Positions 1-10,330 of a stretch of 64,000 bases of DNA are shown one piece after another. Each line of letters opens with the position of its first letter. Position 1 is the first letter of the stretch. The translations under genes and the position numbers were made by a program. The stretch covers positions 20,441 to 84,440 of the forward strand of contig JABCRI010000154.1 in NCBI GenBank assembly GCA_015143295.1, read 5' to 3'. The notes beneath the pieces were generated by a model, which was not told where the DNA came from, ran no database searches, and worked only from the letters and a program-made list of their open reading frames with translations. The stretch comes from Tetracentron sinense (taxonomy: Eukaryota; Streptophyta; Magnoliopsida; Trochodendrales; Trochodendraceae).

Positions 1-229
1 CCGCACTTTCTTTGTTTTGTTTTCTTTTGTATTAAACTTGGACCATGTGTATATATACTTAGAGGTTTGTTAGACTTCCGTTGTGTTTTATAGTTATGCT
101 TCCGCTGTTATCCTCTATTGTATATGTTCTGTGAGTTTTGCAGGTTGGTTCGTCAAGCAAGTCATGTAAGTAATGATTAAGTCGCCCAAGATTCACTCTA
201 ACTCCTAAGGTGGGTTTTGGGTCGCGACA
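1..229 (+). repeat. TyA 5' LTR, last 229 bp
   Basis: The stretch ends in GGGTCGCGACA immediately before the primer-binding site and is nearly identical to the last 229 bp of the 3' LTR. U3 and most of the transcribed leader lie to the left of the window. Confidence 0.95.
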
Positions 230-233
230 GAAG

Positions 234-245
234 TGGTATCAAAGC
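234..245 (+). promoter_or_regulatory. TyA primer-binding site
   Basis: TGGTATCAAAGC lies four bases after the LTR end and matches the 3' end of plant initiator Met-tRNA with one difference from the usual TGGTATCAGAGC, which TyB has. It primes minus-strand cDNA synthesis. Confidence 0.9.
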
Positions 246-589
246 CTAGGCTTTAGGTCTTTAGGGTCACTTAGAATCTTATACCACGGCTTGACAAGAG
301 CATATGTTAGGAAACAAGTTAGGAAGGAAGTGAGTCGGGAGCGAGTCTGGTTCCAAGTGTAAGACTAAACCTTAGTCTTAGTCTAAAATGGTTGCTTTAA
401 CCAAGTACGGTCCTAGGTACGCTAGAACACTAAAGTATAAGTATAATGTGATGAATACTTTGATGACTTGATGTGCTGTATATTAATATTATACAACTAA
501 TACAGATTGAATTATTGCGAAATGACATTGAAATAAACTGTGGTTTCAAGTTAGACTCATGTGGTGTTATTATTCTCAGGACTTTAGTC
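246..589 (+). other. TyA untranslated leader
   Basis: This is non-coding sequence between the PBS and the gag ATG. It ends in TTATTCTCAG followed by GA and the ATG, which resembles a splice acceptor. The TyB and TyE leaders end the same way, but I could not identify a shared donor. Confidence 0.5.
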
Positions 590-1838
590 ATGAGACGGAA
601 CACACGGGGTCGTGGGCCACATACCAGAGCTTCCTCTTCTTCACGGGGTGAGGATGAGCAGCCTGACCTCTCCCAGGTCTTAGGCTCTATTGCTGAGACA
701 CTCGCCATACTGGCGGCTCGGCAAGCTATACCATCGTCGGCGGCACCTACTCCACCGCCCGCAGCTCCAGTACATCGTACAGCTGGAGTTGAGGCATTCA
801 GGAGATTGAGGCCTCCATCCTTCCACGGGAGTGTGGACCCTCTTACTGCGGAGGCTTGGATCCTCCAGGTGGAGAAGATATTTGCGGTGCTCTCTCCTAC
901 AGAGGAAGAGAAAGTGGCATAGGCAGTTTTTATGCTAGAGGGCGAAGCCCACCATTGGTGGTTGTCCGCATTGAGGACACGGGACTTGACCATGCAAGGT
1001 CAACCGTGGACTTGGGAGGAGTTCAAAGATACTTTTTACAAGAAGTATTTTCCGATCGGTGCACGGGAAAAGAAAGAGAGAGAATTCATCAACCTTGAGC
1101 AAGGTTCGATGTCTGTGGCCGCTTATGAGGCCAAGTTCTCAGAATTGTCGAGATTCGCGCCTCATATGGTTGCTACTGAGGCAATGAAGGCGAGAAGATT
1201 TGAGCAAGGGCTCAAGGATGTTATTATGGAGAAGGTTTCCGTTTTCAGGCATGCTACCTACCCTGAAGTGGTAGACAAGGCCTTATTGGTCGAGGCCAAT
1301 TCCGAAGCGGTGTCTAAGAAGAGAGAGTTGGCGAGAGGCCAAGCCAATAGTTCAGCACCTCCAGAGAGGCGGGCCCGGACTGGTCCTTATCAGTATACAT
1401 GGCCAGCACCACAGATGAGGCCGACTTATGCTCCTCCAGCACCCCGGCAGTACGTGCCACAGGCACCTCGACCTCAGGCTCTTCCGGCCCCACGGCCAGT
1501 TACCCCTCAGGCAGCGAGGTATACACCACCTCCGGTCCCTCCAGCCTACACATATGAGGTCTGCACTTCATGCGGCAAAAGGCATCCGGCAGGAGATTGC
1601 CGAAGAGCATCTGGTGGATGTTATCATTGCGGTCGCCAGGGCCACATGATCAGGGATTGCCCTAGCCGGCATTTACCAGGCCAGTCTCAGGATAGTAGGC
1701 CCCCGACACGCCCAGCAGGATCATACCAGGCGTCATCTCAGACTACCCGGTCTACACCTCAGTCTCGCCAGGCGAACCAGGGGCGTGTATTTGCTTTGAC
1801 AGAGGGTGATGCACTTGCATCTGATGATGTGGTGCAAG
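590..1838 (+). pseudogene. gag: TyA gag with one in-frame stop
   Basis: This is the retrotransposon capsid and nucleocapsid protein. The ATG at 590 (MRRNTRGRG) is the same start as in TyE and TyB. The retrotransposon-gag domain (motifs HHWW, FKDTFYKKYFP, LEQGSMSV) fills the first half. A proline-rich linker follows, then two zinc-knuckle-like motifs, a CX2CX3HX4C (about 1564-1602) and a canonical CYHCGRQGHMIRDC. A TAG at 920-922 replaces a codon that is TGG (Trp) in TyE and in TyB, so full-length Gag needs readthrough. After position 1838 the reading frame runs into the proposed intron and stops at 1975. Pol lies in another frame. Confidence 0.9.
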
Positions 1839-1983
1839 GTACGCGTTTGGAGTTATTTTCTTTATTCATGATTGTTATGTTATGCTATATTTTTGTGTAC
1901 GTACTCGGCATGTTCTATATGTATATAAACCTACACGTATACGTTGTTGATGCATGGATTAACTCCGCTAGTTAAAATTTCAG
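1839..1983 (+). other. Proposed intron at the TyA gag-protease junction (145 bp)
   Basis: Gag ends at CAAG and GTACGCG follows. The 3' end is AAAATTTCAG followed by GAACCC. The interior is T-rich. Its length is 1 mod 3, which explains why gag and pol sit in different frames. Removal joins Val-Gln-Gly-Thr-Leu-Leu-Val in frame, a normal Gag-protease transition. The same boundaries occur in TyB1, TyB2 and TyE with otherwise different interior sequence. This is inferred from sequence; no transcript was seen. Confidence 0.8.
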
Positions 1984-4900
1984 GAACCCTACTAGTCAAT
2001 GAGTATTTGGCTCGAGTATTGATTGATACCGGGTCTACTCATTCGTTTGTCTCGCCGAGTTTTTCAGAAGGCTTTTCTGTGGAGCCTAGTCAGCTAAAAC
2101 CGGAGTTAGCCATTTCGACTCCGCTCAGCAAAACAGTATTGGCAGATAAAGTGTATAGAAATAGTGCGGTCCAAGTTGGAAGCCACGAGTTGGCGGTTGA
2201 CCTCATCGTCCTTGGATTCCAAGACTTTGATATTATATTGGGAATGGATTGGTTAGCAGCACATCATGGGCATGTAGCTTGCTTTGAGAAGATGGTACTC
2301 TTCAAGCCGGTAAAAGGAAAACCATTTCACTTTCGGGGGTTAAAATGTAGAGACATTGCCCGTTTTGCGGCGTTGAGCTTAGCTAACCCCGAGGCAAAGG
2401 ACTCATCGACTATTCCGGTTGTGAGTGAGTTCCTGGATGTATTTCCAGAGGAGTTGCCAGGATTGCCTCCAGACAGGGAGATTGAGTTTATAATCGAGCT
2501 TGCACCAGGCACAGCTCCTGTATTCAGAGCTCCATATAGAATGGCCCCTATTGAACTCAAGGAGTTGAAGACTCAGTTGGAGGAATTGCAAGGCCTTGGC
2601 TTCATTCGACCAAGTGTCTCACCATGGGGTGCCCCGGTGTTGTTTGTTAAGAAGAAAGATGGCTCGATGCGGATGTGTGTCGATTACAGGCAATTGAACA
2701 AAGTCACTATAAAGAATAGGTATCCCTTGCCTAGGATTGATGACTTGTTCGATCAGTTGAAGGGAGCGAGATTTTTCTCAAAGATAGATCTTCGATCGGG
2801 TTATCACCAGTTGAAGATTAAGGCGGAAGATGTTCCCAAAACTGCTTTCAGGACTCGATATGGACATTACGAGTTCTTGGTGATGCCTTTTAGACTCACG
2901 AACGCGCCGGCAGCCTTTATGGATTTGATGAACCGGGTGTTCCGGCCATATCTTGATAGGTGCGTGATTGTATTTGTTGATGACATTTTGGTTTATTCCC
3001 AGACACGGGAAGATCACACACGCGACTTGCGCCTTGCTTTGGAAATGCTAAGAGAGCACAAGCTATACGCCAAACTTAGCAAGTGTGAGTTTTGGTTGGA
3101 AGAGGTGGCATTCTTAGGCCACGTTGTATCGGCGGAAGGCATTTCGGTGGATCCAAAGAAGATAGAGGCAGTCATGAATTGGGCGAGGCCCAAGAGTGTC
3201 ACGGAGATACAAAGTTTTCTTGGGTTGGCAGGCTACTACAGGAGATTCGTAGAGGGTTTCTCCAGCCTTGCAGCACCGCTCACTTACCTGACAAGGAAGA
3301 ACGCTAAGTTTGTATGGAGCGACAAGTGTGAGATCAGTTTCACGGAACTGAAGAAGAGGCTTACCACAGCTCCTGTCCTTGCGGTGCCATCCGGACCTTA
3401 TGGGTATGAGGTGTATAGTGATGCCTCACACGTTGGACTTGGGTGTGTACTCATGCAGCACAAGAAAGTCATTGCCTATGCATCAAGGCAGTTGAAGGAG
3501 CATAAGAAGAACTATCCTACGCACGACTTGGAGCTTGCGGCGGTCGTGTTTGCATTTAAGATTTGGCGTCATTACCTTTATGGGGTGGAGTTCTATGTGT
3601 TCACTGATCACAAGAGTCTCAAGTATCTCTTTTCCCAAAAGGAGTTGAATCTAAGGCAAAGGCGTTGGATGGAATTTCTGAAGGACTATGATTGTACCAT
3701 TCAATACCACCCGGGTAAAGCAAATGTAGTGGCTGATGCTTTGAGTAGAAGAACTCCGGGGTTGTTAGCATGCATGTTAGTGCAGGAATGGAAGCTACTT
3801 GAAGACTTGGCAAATCTGGACATTAGTGTGAATGACTCTGTCCGTAGTCCTATCTTGGCAAATGTCACGGTTCGGCCATACATTATAGATTTGATCCAAG
3901 AATACCAAGCCACGGATGCTGAATTGTTGGCTTATCGGAACAAGGAAGTTGCTAAGGGTAGTGAGGACTTCTCTCTCACTAGCCGAGGTGCTATCACATT
4001 CAAGGGAAGGCTGTGTGTTCCAGCCAATGCAAATCTTCGGAGGGAGATTATGGATGAAGCCCACCGGGCAAAGTACACTGTGCATCCAGGGGGTACGAAG
4101 ATGTACCGGAACCTCAAGAGTCACTTTTGGTGGCGGAATATGAAGAGGGAGGTTGCGGAATATGTAGCACGGTGCTTGGTGTGCCAACAGGTGAAAGCAG
4201 AACACATGCGGCCCGCAGGTCTATTACAGTCCCTTCCGATTCCCGAGTGGAAATGGGAGAACATATCCATGGATTTCATAGTTGGCTTGCCAAAGACGGC
4301 AAGGGGTTCAGATGCGATATGGGTAGTAGTGGATCGTTTGACGAAGTCCGCTCACTTCTTGCCTTACCGAACTACTTTCAACTCTAGTCAGTTAGCTGCT
4401 TTGTACATCAAGGAAGTGGTGAGGTTGCACGGAGTGCCTATCAGTATTGTGTCGGATCGGGATCCAAGATTCACATCACGATTCTGGAAAAGCTTTCAGG
4501 AAGCTATGGGTTCCCGACTTGATTTCAGCACTGCTTTTCATCCACAAACGGATGGACAAACCGAGAGGGTGAACCAAGTAATAGAAGATATGCTTCGGGC
4601 TTGTATGCTGGATTTCAAAGGCAGTTGGGAAGAGCACTTGCCTTTGGTGGAGTTCGCCTACAACAATAGCTATCAGGCGAGTATCCAAATGGCTCCGTTC
4701 GAGGCTTTGTATGGGCGAAGCTGCAGGTCTCCTCTCTACTGGGATGAGTAGGAGAAAGAAAAGTACTTGGTCCGGAGTTGATTGAGCAAACTGCTAGTAT
4801 AGTCAAGATCATCCGGGATCGGTTGAAAGCCGCTCAAGATCGCCAAAAGAGCTATGCAGACACGCGCCGCAGGGACTTGGAATTTCAAGTAGGGGATCGA

Positions 4901-5308
4901 GTCTTTGTGAAAGTATCTCCTGGCAAAGGGATTATGAGATTCGGCAAAAGAGGCAAGCTTAGTCCTCGCTATGTTGGACCGTTTGAGATTATCACGCGGG
5001 TTGGTGAAGTTGCTTATCGAGTAGCTCTTCCACCTTACATGGCCGCGGTTCACAACGTTTTCCACGTGTCTATGCTTCGGAAGTACATTGCGGACCCTTC
5101 GCATATACTAGAATTGGAACCGTTGGAAATTCGAGAAGATCTCACGTTGGTTGAGAAGCCGATTCACATATTGGATCGGAGAGATCAAGTGCTTCGCAAC
5201 AAGACAATCCCTTTGGTTCTTGTGCAATGGAAACACCATGCTCGGGAAGAAGCTACATGGGAGCGTGAAGCCGAAGTCAAAGCGAAGTACCCGGAATTGT
5301 TTGAATGA
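1984..5308 (+). pseudogene. pol: TyA pol: protease, RT, RNase H, integrase, chromodomain-like tail; frameshifted
   Basis: Domains in order: aspartic protease with DTG at 2025-2033; reverse transcriptase with FVDD at 2973-2984; RNase H around YSDASH near 3415; integrase with an HHCC zinc region (about 4080-4205) and catalytic D 4272, D 4455 and E 4563; and a chromodomain-like end at about 5160-5305. A one-base deletion near 4746-4749 (GATGAGTAGG, where TyB reads GATGAAGTGGG) creates a stop after integrase. The rest continues in another frame to the stop at 5306-5308. RT also has Arg at 2892-2894 in the MPFGLTNAP motif, where TyB and TyE have Gly. Pol starts at the splice acceptor, not at its own ATG. 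Confidence 0.92.
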
Positions 5309-5396
5309 ATTTTGTATAGGTTTTGTATATGTAGCTTGTAATATTATTTGATTCTGTAATGCATGTCTCATCCAAATTTCGAGGACGAAATTTTTG

Positions 5397-5410
5397 TAAG
5401 GGGGGAAGGA
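5397..5410 (+). promoter_or_regulatory. TyA polypurine tract
   Basis: A G-rich purine run (AAGGGGGGAAGGA) abuts the 3' LTR start TGTAGAGCCCC. It primes plus-strand DNA synthesis. Confidence 0.9.
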
Positions 5411-5620
5411 TGTAGAGCCCCGGACCTTTTCACATTTATGCATGACCCTTCGTAGCCATTTTTCCTTTAAAGTAATGCAATTAATAAATAAGGAAGAAAT
5501 TGGAAATTCCGAAACGTCAGAAATGTTCGTTTTCGAAGTACGAACCCAACGCAAGTTGAATCGTCAAAATCGGACGAACGAGTCAAAAGTTATGGCCAAA
5601 ACAGTTTGGACCTGCAGACC

Positions 5621-5804
5621 ACCGATCGCTCGGTCCATGGAGCGATCGATCGGTCCAAAACCGATCGCTCGGAGGCTATCGACTGGTCAAGATTTTTGTA
5701 TGGAGAAATTTTCCAGAGAGTGAAATTTTAACCGATCGCTCGGTTATGAAACCGATCGATCGGTAGGCAACCGATCGATCGGTCATTAACACCGATCGCT
5801 CGGT
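5621..5804 (+). repeat. CGATCG dyad array upstream of the TATA box
   Basis: About seven near copies of a dyad-symmetric unit, perfect form ACCGATCGATCGGT and variant ACCGATCGCTCGGT, form two groups. A non-repetitive stretch of about 70 bp separates them. The array ends about 65 bp before the TATA box, which is the U3 enhancer position. TyB and TyD LTRs have the same arrangement. Confidence 0.9.
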
Positions 5805-5868
5805 ACTCGCGTTTTTGCAGAATTTTCACTAGGGGGCATTTTCGGAATAAGGGTGTTATACCTTTTCT

Positions 5869-5874
5869 TATATA
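5869..5874 (+). promoter_or_regulatory. TATA box of the TyA LTR promoter
   Basis: TATATA in the context CTTATATAGG, just downstream of the dyad array. Transcription would be expected to start around 5900. Confidence 0.7.
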
Positions 5875-6726
5875 GGATTGCCCGAGCCTTTAGGGCTCAT
5901 TCTAAACACTTAGAAGAATTGGGAGATTAGAAGAGAGGAGAAAGGGTTCCTAAACCTAGGGTTTCCATTTTGAAGAGAAATCAAAGGGGTTTGAGACCCT
6001 AGACCATCCTCAAGCACGTTTTCCTTCAAGATCTCGGCTCAAGCTCGTGTGGGGCACTCTCCTCAAGCTAGGGCAGCAACTCACGGTCCTTTTGAAAAGG
6101 GGGATTTCTTCCTCACTTGATCAAGGTCGGTGATTTTTACTACCCTCCTAGTTATAGCCTCTCCTTTCCTTATTTCTTCTTGTATTCCTTCATATATATA
6201 TATATATTATGAGATGGGTGGATGTATGGTAAATGGAGATGGATGTTGGCGAATGGATGCCGTGTGAATGATGAAATGAATGAATGGGGAAGGGCATTGT
6301 ACTAATAATAAACATACAAGTGTGATGTGAGTATAACCCACCTAGAAAAGCATGTTGTAGGGTTAATAAATAATGAACACCCCATGTTTGATGAAATGCC
6401 AAAATGAATGAAATGAATAAGAAATTAAGAAAATTCATGTTTAAGGTTTATGGAAATTTGCTAGGGTTATGATGGTGTGCCTTCTTGTTTTCCCTAAATT
6501 ACACAAATATTGAATTGCTCAATTGATTGATGTCTATGGATTGTTATGTATTGTTAACTCTCCAAATGTCACATTTAAATTTAAATGCAAGTATGTACAC
6601 GCTTCCACAAGCACGCATGCATGACACGATTTACCAAGGTTTTCAAGAATGAGATTTAGAGGTGGGGCATATCCTACGATATGTTTTACCTCGCTTTTGG
6701 CAAGGATAAGACAATCATACATTTTC

Positions 6727-6980
6727 ATAAGAAGGGTCTCCCTTCCCTCGCAAGTGCATACATAACATAAGAAGGGTCTCCCTTCCCTCGCAAGTGCATC
6801 TCACAAGGACATCTCACAAGTAAATCTCACAAGTGGAAGGACAAGCATGAGCGTTCTAGGAAGAAGGGTCTCCCTTCCCTCACAAGTAGTTTACTTTTCC
6901 AAGCAAGCATGACAAGACATGACATGACAAGCATAAGCATTCTAGGAAGAAGGGTCTCCCTTCCCTCACAAGTAGTTTAC
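6727..6980 (+). repeat. Leader tandem repeats in the TyA LTR
   Basis: Four spaced copies of a unit with core AAGAAGGGTCTCCCTTCCCT followed by CRCAAGT. Similar copies lie at 42330-42450 in TyE, and TyB and TyD have a related repeat block at the same LTR position. Confidence 0.85.
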
Positions 6981-7742
6981 TTTTTCAAGCAAGGATGACA
7001 AGACATGGCATGACATGCATGATACGATAAGATAAGACAAACATGACAAGTTTTCAAGCAAGGAAATGGTATTTTCAGTCAAGTCAAGTCAAGTGCACGG
7101 TGTTTTCAAGGGTTTTATCGGCTTTTATGAATTCAAGCATGATTATGTACTCCTTTACTTTATTGTCATGATATGAATTATTCCTGCTTCATATGCTTGA
7201 ATTGTTTCCTGCTTTATATATGTGAAATGCTTCCTGCTTCCTATACTGCTATGGTTTTGCTATGACTATTGGTTAGTATTTAGTACCCGCTGAGTATTCC
7301 ATGCTCAGCCGTACTTCTTATGTCGGCAGGTTCTGAGGGAGCTGCTGCTCCATTTGATGTCTGTGCTCCTAGCCCTTGGGTGGAGGAGGAGTACGTCGAG
7401 GAACCTTTGGAGGAACCTCCCGTAGAGGGTTATCAGTAGGTGGTGTTAGATTCTAAGTGGTTTAGCTGTGGGTGAGCATGAGTGATTATATCCGTGTATT
7501 TTGGCGGGCATGTCCGCACTTTCTTTGTTTTGTTTTCTTTTGTATTAAACTTGGACCATGTGTATATATACTTAGAGGTTTGTTAGACTTCCGTTGTGTT
7601 TTATAGTTATGCTTCCGCTGTTATCCTCTATTGTATATGTTCTGTGAGTTTTGCAGGTTGGTTCGTCAAGCAAGTCATGTAAGTAATGATTAAGTCGCCC
7701 AAGATTCACTCTAACTCCTAGGGTGGGTTTTGGGTCGCGACA

Positions 7743-8370
7743 GTCTCAAGATAGTGGCGAGGTAAAGGAAGGCCGTTCGACAATACTTCATGAGGAGTAA
7801 TGATGGCTCCAAGACGGAATGAAATACTTCATGAGGGGTCAAACTCCAAGACGGAATGAGTCTAAAGAGGTGTACCTTTCAGGGATCATCTTGAGAGGCA
7901 AAGTTAAGATAAACTGGATCCGAGTAAAAGATATTTAATAGAAATGTTGAAAATAATATTAAAAGTTTTAATATTATATATATTGTTATGCTTATTTTAT
8001 CTTGTTATTTAGCATGATATCCTGGAATATTCTTATTGGGCTTCATAGCTCACTGACCTTTTATGTCTCCAGATGAACAATAAAAGAACAACTTGTAAGC
8101 AACGTTCGAAGAAGGATCGAGTTGCTTTTGATCTTGATGTTATATTTTGTTATATGTTCATTTGGATGTAATTAAACTGGTTATGTAAACCTTAACTTTA
8201 ATTATGGACATGGTTATGATGGCTATTGCATATGGAAAGAGAAGAAGGGTTTAAAAATTTTAATTCCCTTGGTATTTTATGCTTCCGCATTATAAGAGAA
8301 AAATGATCTCACGGACGGATTACTCTTACATTTCATGAGTGAAATGTTAAGTTTAATTCGGGTCGTGACA
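7743..8370 (+). repeat. Truncated LTR of a TyC-related family
   Basis: The end is GGGTCGTGACA. A stretch around 8030-8065 (TTGGGCTTCATAGCTCACTG) is the reverse complement of a stretch in the TyC LTR near 14208-14235. The left part lies beyond TyA, which inserted into it. No coding sequence is visible. Confidence 0.7.
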
Positions 8371-8441
8371 GGATACCCTTTTAATTGTTGTGTTGCTTGG
8401 AGCACTTGTGGTAAATTGAAATACCTAGGCCTTGAAATTGA

Positions 8442-8765
8442 TTAATAATCTTGTGAAAGATCTTCATCAGGCCATACATTGTCATCTGGATCATAATAAT
8501 TTTGAATATGAAAATGAATATGAAAATCATCTTCATCAGAAAATCCTTCAGTATCATCATCACTAGGGAGGTGTTCCCAATCTTCAACTGTGGGGTCCAT
8601 AAAATCTGCATATTCTGGATGTTCATGAAAATTGTCCCACACGATTCTTTGGACGTAATGTGAGGAATTGACCAATCCATTAGTAATTTGATGGATTATT
8701 GGGTGAAAGTCGGTGTTGGATGGAATTGGTTTGGCTAAAATAACAATCCTTCCTGTATCAAGCAT
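8442..8765 (-). pseudogene. Unrecognised 107-codon reading frame in the pararetrovirus block
   Basis: It runs from ATG to stop with an acidic C-terminal half (several Asp/Glu clusters around SDDDTEGFSDEDD). It lies downstream of the RT region in the sense direction. I do not recognise a family. It may be the far C-terminus of the viral polyprotein or an unrelated remnant. Confidence 0.3.
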
Positions 8766-9011
8766 GATATTCTAAGGGTAGGATTTAAGGGTATGGTGTA
8801 TATGACTTAATCCTCAAATCTTCCAGGTTTGAATATCAATCTTTTCATAGAATGGTTTTATTATTTTGCAAGGAGGGATATTGAAACATGGGTCAGTGTC
8901 ATGAATAAGAATCACATGACTACTTGGAAATACTTTGTAACCATTATCGGACCATTCTGGGCATGAATTAATTGTTTCCAAAAATAAAAATAGATCTGGT
9001 TTTGTTGCTCT

Positions 9012-9520
9012 TTATTGTTTGCAAATTTGAATAATACATTCAGGGAACCCAACTAGATCCTCTTGATTGTAGGAATAAATTTCCCTTGTAAATCCATTTT
9101 TAAAAAGCCATATCTTTTCTTCTTGTCCTTTTGGTGGAACATCCTTGATTTTGAAAGTATTGTAGGGATGACAATGAATTAAATAAAAACCATAAAATTG
9201 ATAAGCTTTTGACTCTATTTGAGAAAATGTATTGAGCCACTTGTCTTTTTGATTGAGGGATTTGAAAAAAATAAGATTTTGAATTGCAGGTGGTAATTCA
9301 GTACGAACTTTGTTTCTTAATTTGACTCTAAACATTTCACATAAAGACAATCTTGGATTAAGAATTAAAGATCGAAAGAATTTAGGGTTTTCTGAGATTC
9401 TGGTAGACAACGAAATATAACAAGGTTTGGGATAATTGCTTATTTGAGGGTTGGTTGAGATGAAATAATGCTTCAAAGCATTAATTGACTTTTCCACGAG
9501 TTAGGTTGAATTGAGTTCTT
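9012..9520 (-). pseudogene. Polyprotein C-terminal remnant, unassigned
   Basis: About 160 codons are open from a stop upstream of 9497 to 9012 without a convincing start. Content is Lys-, Phe- and Tyr-rich. It follows the RT-related remnant in the same orientation and probably belongs to the same polyprotein. I see no catalytic motif. Confidence 0.35.
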
Positions 9521-9730
9521 TAGCATGCCATAAATTATCAAGAAGACAAACCTCTAGACTTGGCATTTCTTTGTTTGGATGAGGATAAGAATATTTTCTT
9601 TGTTTGACATGTTGAAGGTAAATTGAACCAAAATGATATCCATCGGATGAGGTTTTTCCATGGTCAACTGGAGCCATTTGTCCTTGGAGATAAAATAATA
9701 TAATATTTTGAATAAAAGATTGCCAGATAT

Positions 9731-10330
9731 TTATATTTGAAATATAGAATAATTTGAAAAATCATTATCCTTTAGTGAAATATCTTTTGAAATTATTTTG
9801 AAACTATAATTGATCCTTATGTATACTAACTGATTGTTGTTTTTAATTGTAAATATTGTGAAATATTGCCAGTATTGGTTTAAATATATTAAGAATTTTG
9901 AGTAAGAGTTAAAAATATTATTTTGAGATGGAGCATTTTTTAAACCAAAAGGCATTATATTCCATTCGTAGTGTCCAAATGGTACTGTGAATGCAGTTTT
10001 ATACTTATCTTTTTCAGCAATCTGTATTTGCCAAAAACCTGATTTCATATCAAATTTTGAGAATATTTTTGCATCATTTAATCTTTACAAAAGATCTTGT
10101 TTGTTTGGAATTGGATATCTAATTCATTGTAAAACTCCATTGAGTGGTTTATAATTGATTACAAGTCTTGGAGTACCTTTTTCTATTTCAGCATTCTTCT
10201 AAACATAAAAAAGCAGCATACCTCCAAGGAGATTGAGATTTTTGAATTAATTTCTTTTTAAGTAAATCTTAGATTTCTTTCTTGCAATACTCTAATAATT
10301 CATGATTCATTTGAATTGGACGAGTTTTTG
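9731..10330 (-). pseudogene. Pararetrovirus reverse-transcriptase remnant
   Basis: The clearest piece is the fingers/palm motif at about 9940-10048 (SGFWQIQ, KTAFTVPFG, MPFGLKNAP). The polypeptide then degenerates: the expected catalytic YxDD block is not readable and no complete RNase H domain follows. Upstream, at about 10070-10330, degraded RT N-terminal sequence is present with stops. It cannot encode an active polymerase. Confidence 0.7.

Larger units (their letters stand above)
1..7742 (+). mobile_element. TyA: Ty3/gypsy chromovirus, 5' end cut by window
   Basis: This element has a partial 5' LTR, PBS, gag, pol, PPT and a complete 3' LTR. The visible 229 bp of the 5' LTR match 7514-7742 without indels; I see one substitution (position 210, A against G), so the insertion looks young. 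Long LTRs, a Met-tRNA primer site and the chromodomain-like tail after integrase suggest the Tekay/Del lineage. It is nevertheless inactive: gag has an in-frame TAG and pol a frameshift. It is inserted in an LTR remnant of another family that continues at 7743. The left target duplication is outside the window. Confidence 0.93.
5411..7742 (+). repeat. TyA 3' LTR (2332 bp)
   Basis: It starts TGTAGAGCCCCGG and ends GGTCGCGACA, with the TG...CA ends typical of LTRs. It contains a dyad array (5621-5804), a TATA box at 5869-5874, a leader with tandem repeats (6727-6980) and the R/U5 end shared with positions 1-229. Confidence 0.95.

Noticed and set aside
920-922. Programmed readthrough of the TAG in TyA gag
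   Set aside because: The position is inside the capsid domain, and TyE and TyB have Trp there; an ordinary nonsense mutation is simpler.
1944-1983. Start of TyA pol at a TTG or ATG within the intron
   Set aside because: The first residues are encoded by the intron and have no counterpart in TyB. Splicing gives the better-supported start.
4745-4752. Programmed frameshift in TyA pol
   Set aside because: It lies between integrase and tail, where no family uses frameshifting, and TyB is continuous there.
6190-6438. Open frames in LTR leaders such as 6190-6438 and 41727-41975
   Set aside because: Low complexity, no conservation of the protein between TyA and TyE, and located in LTR sequence.
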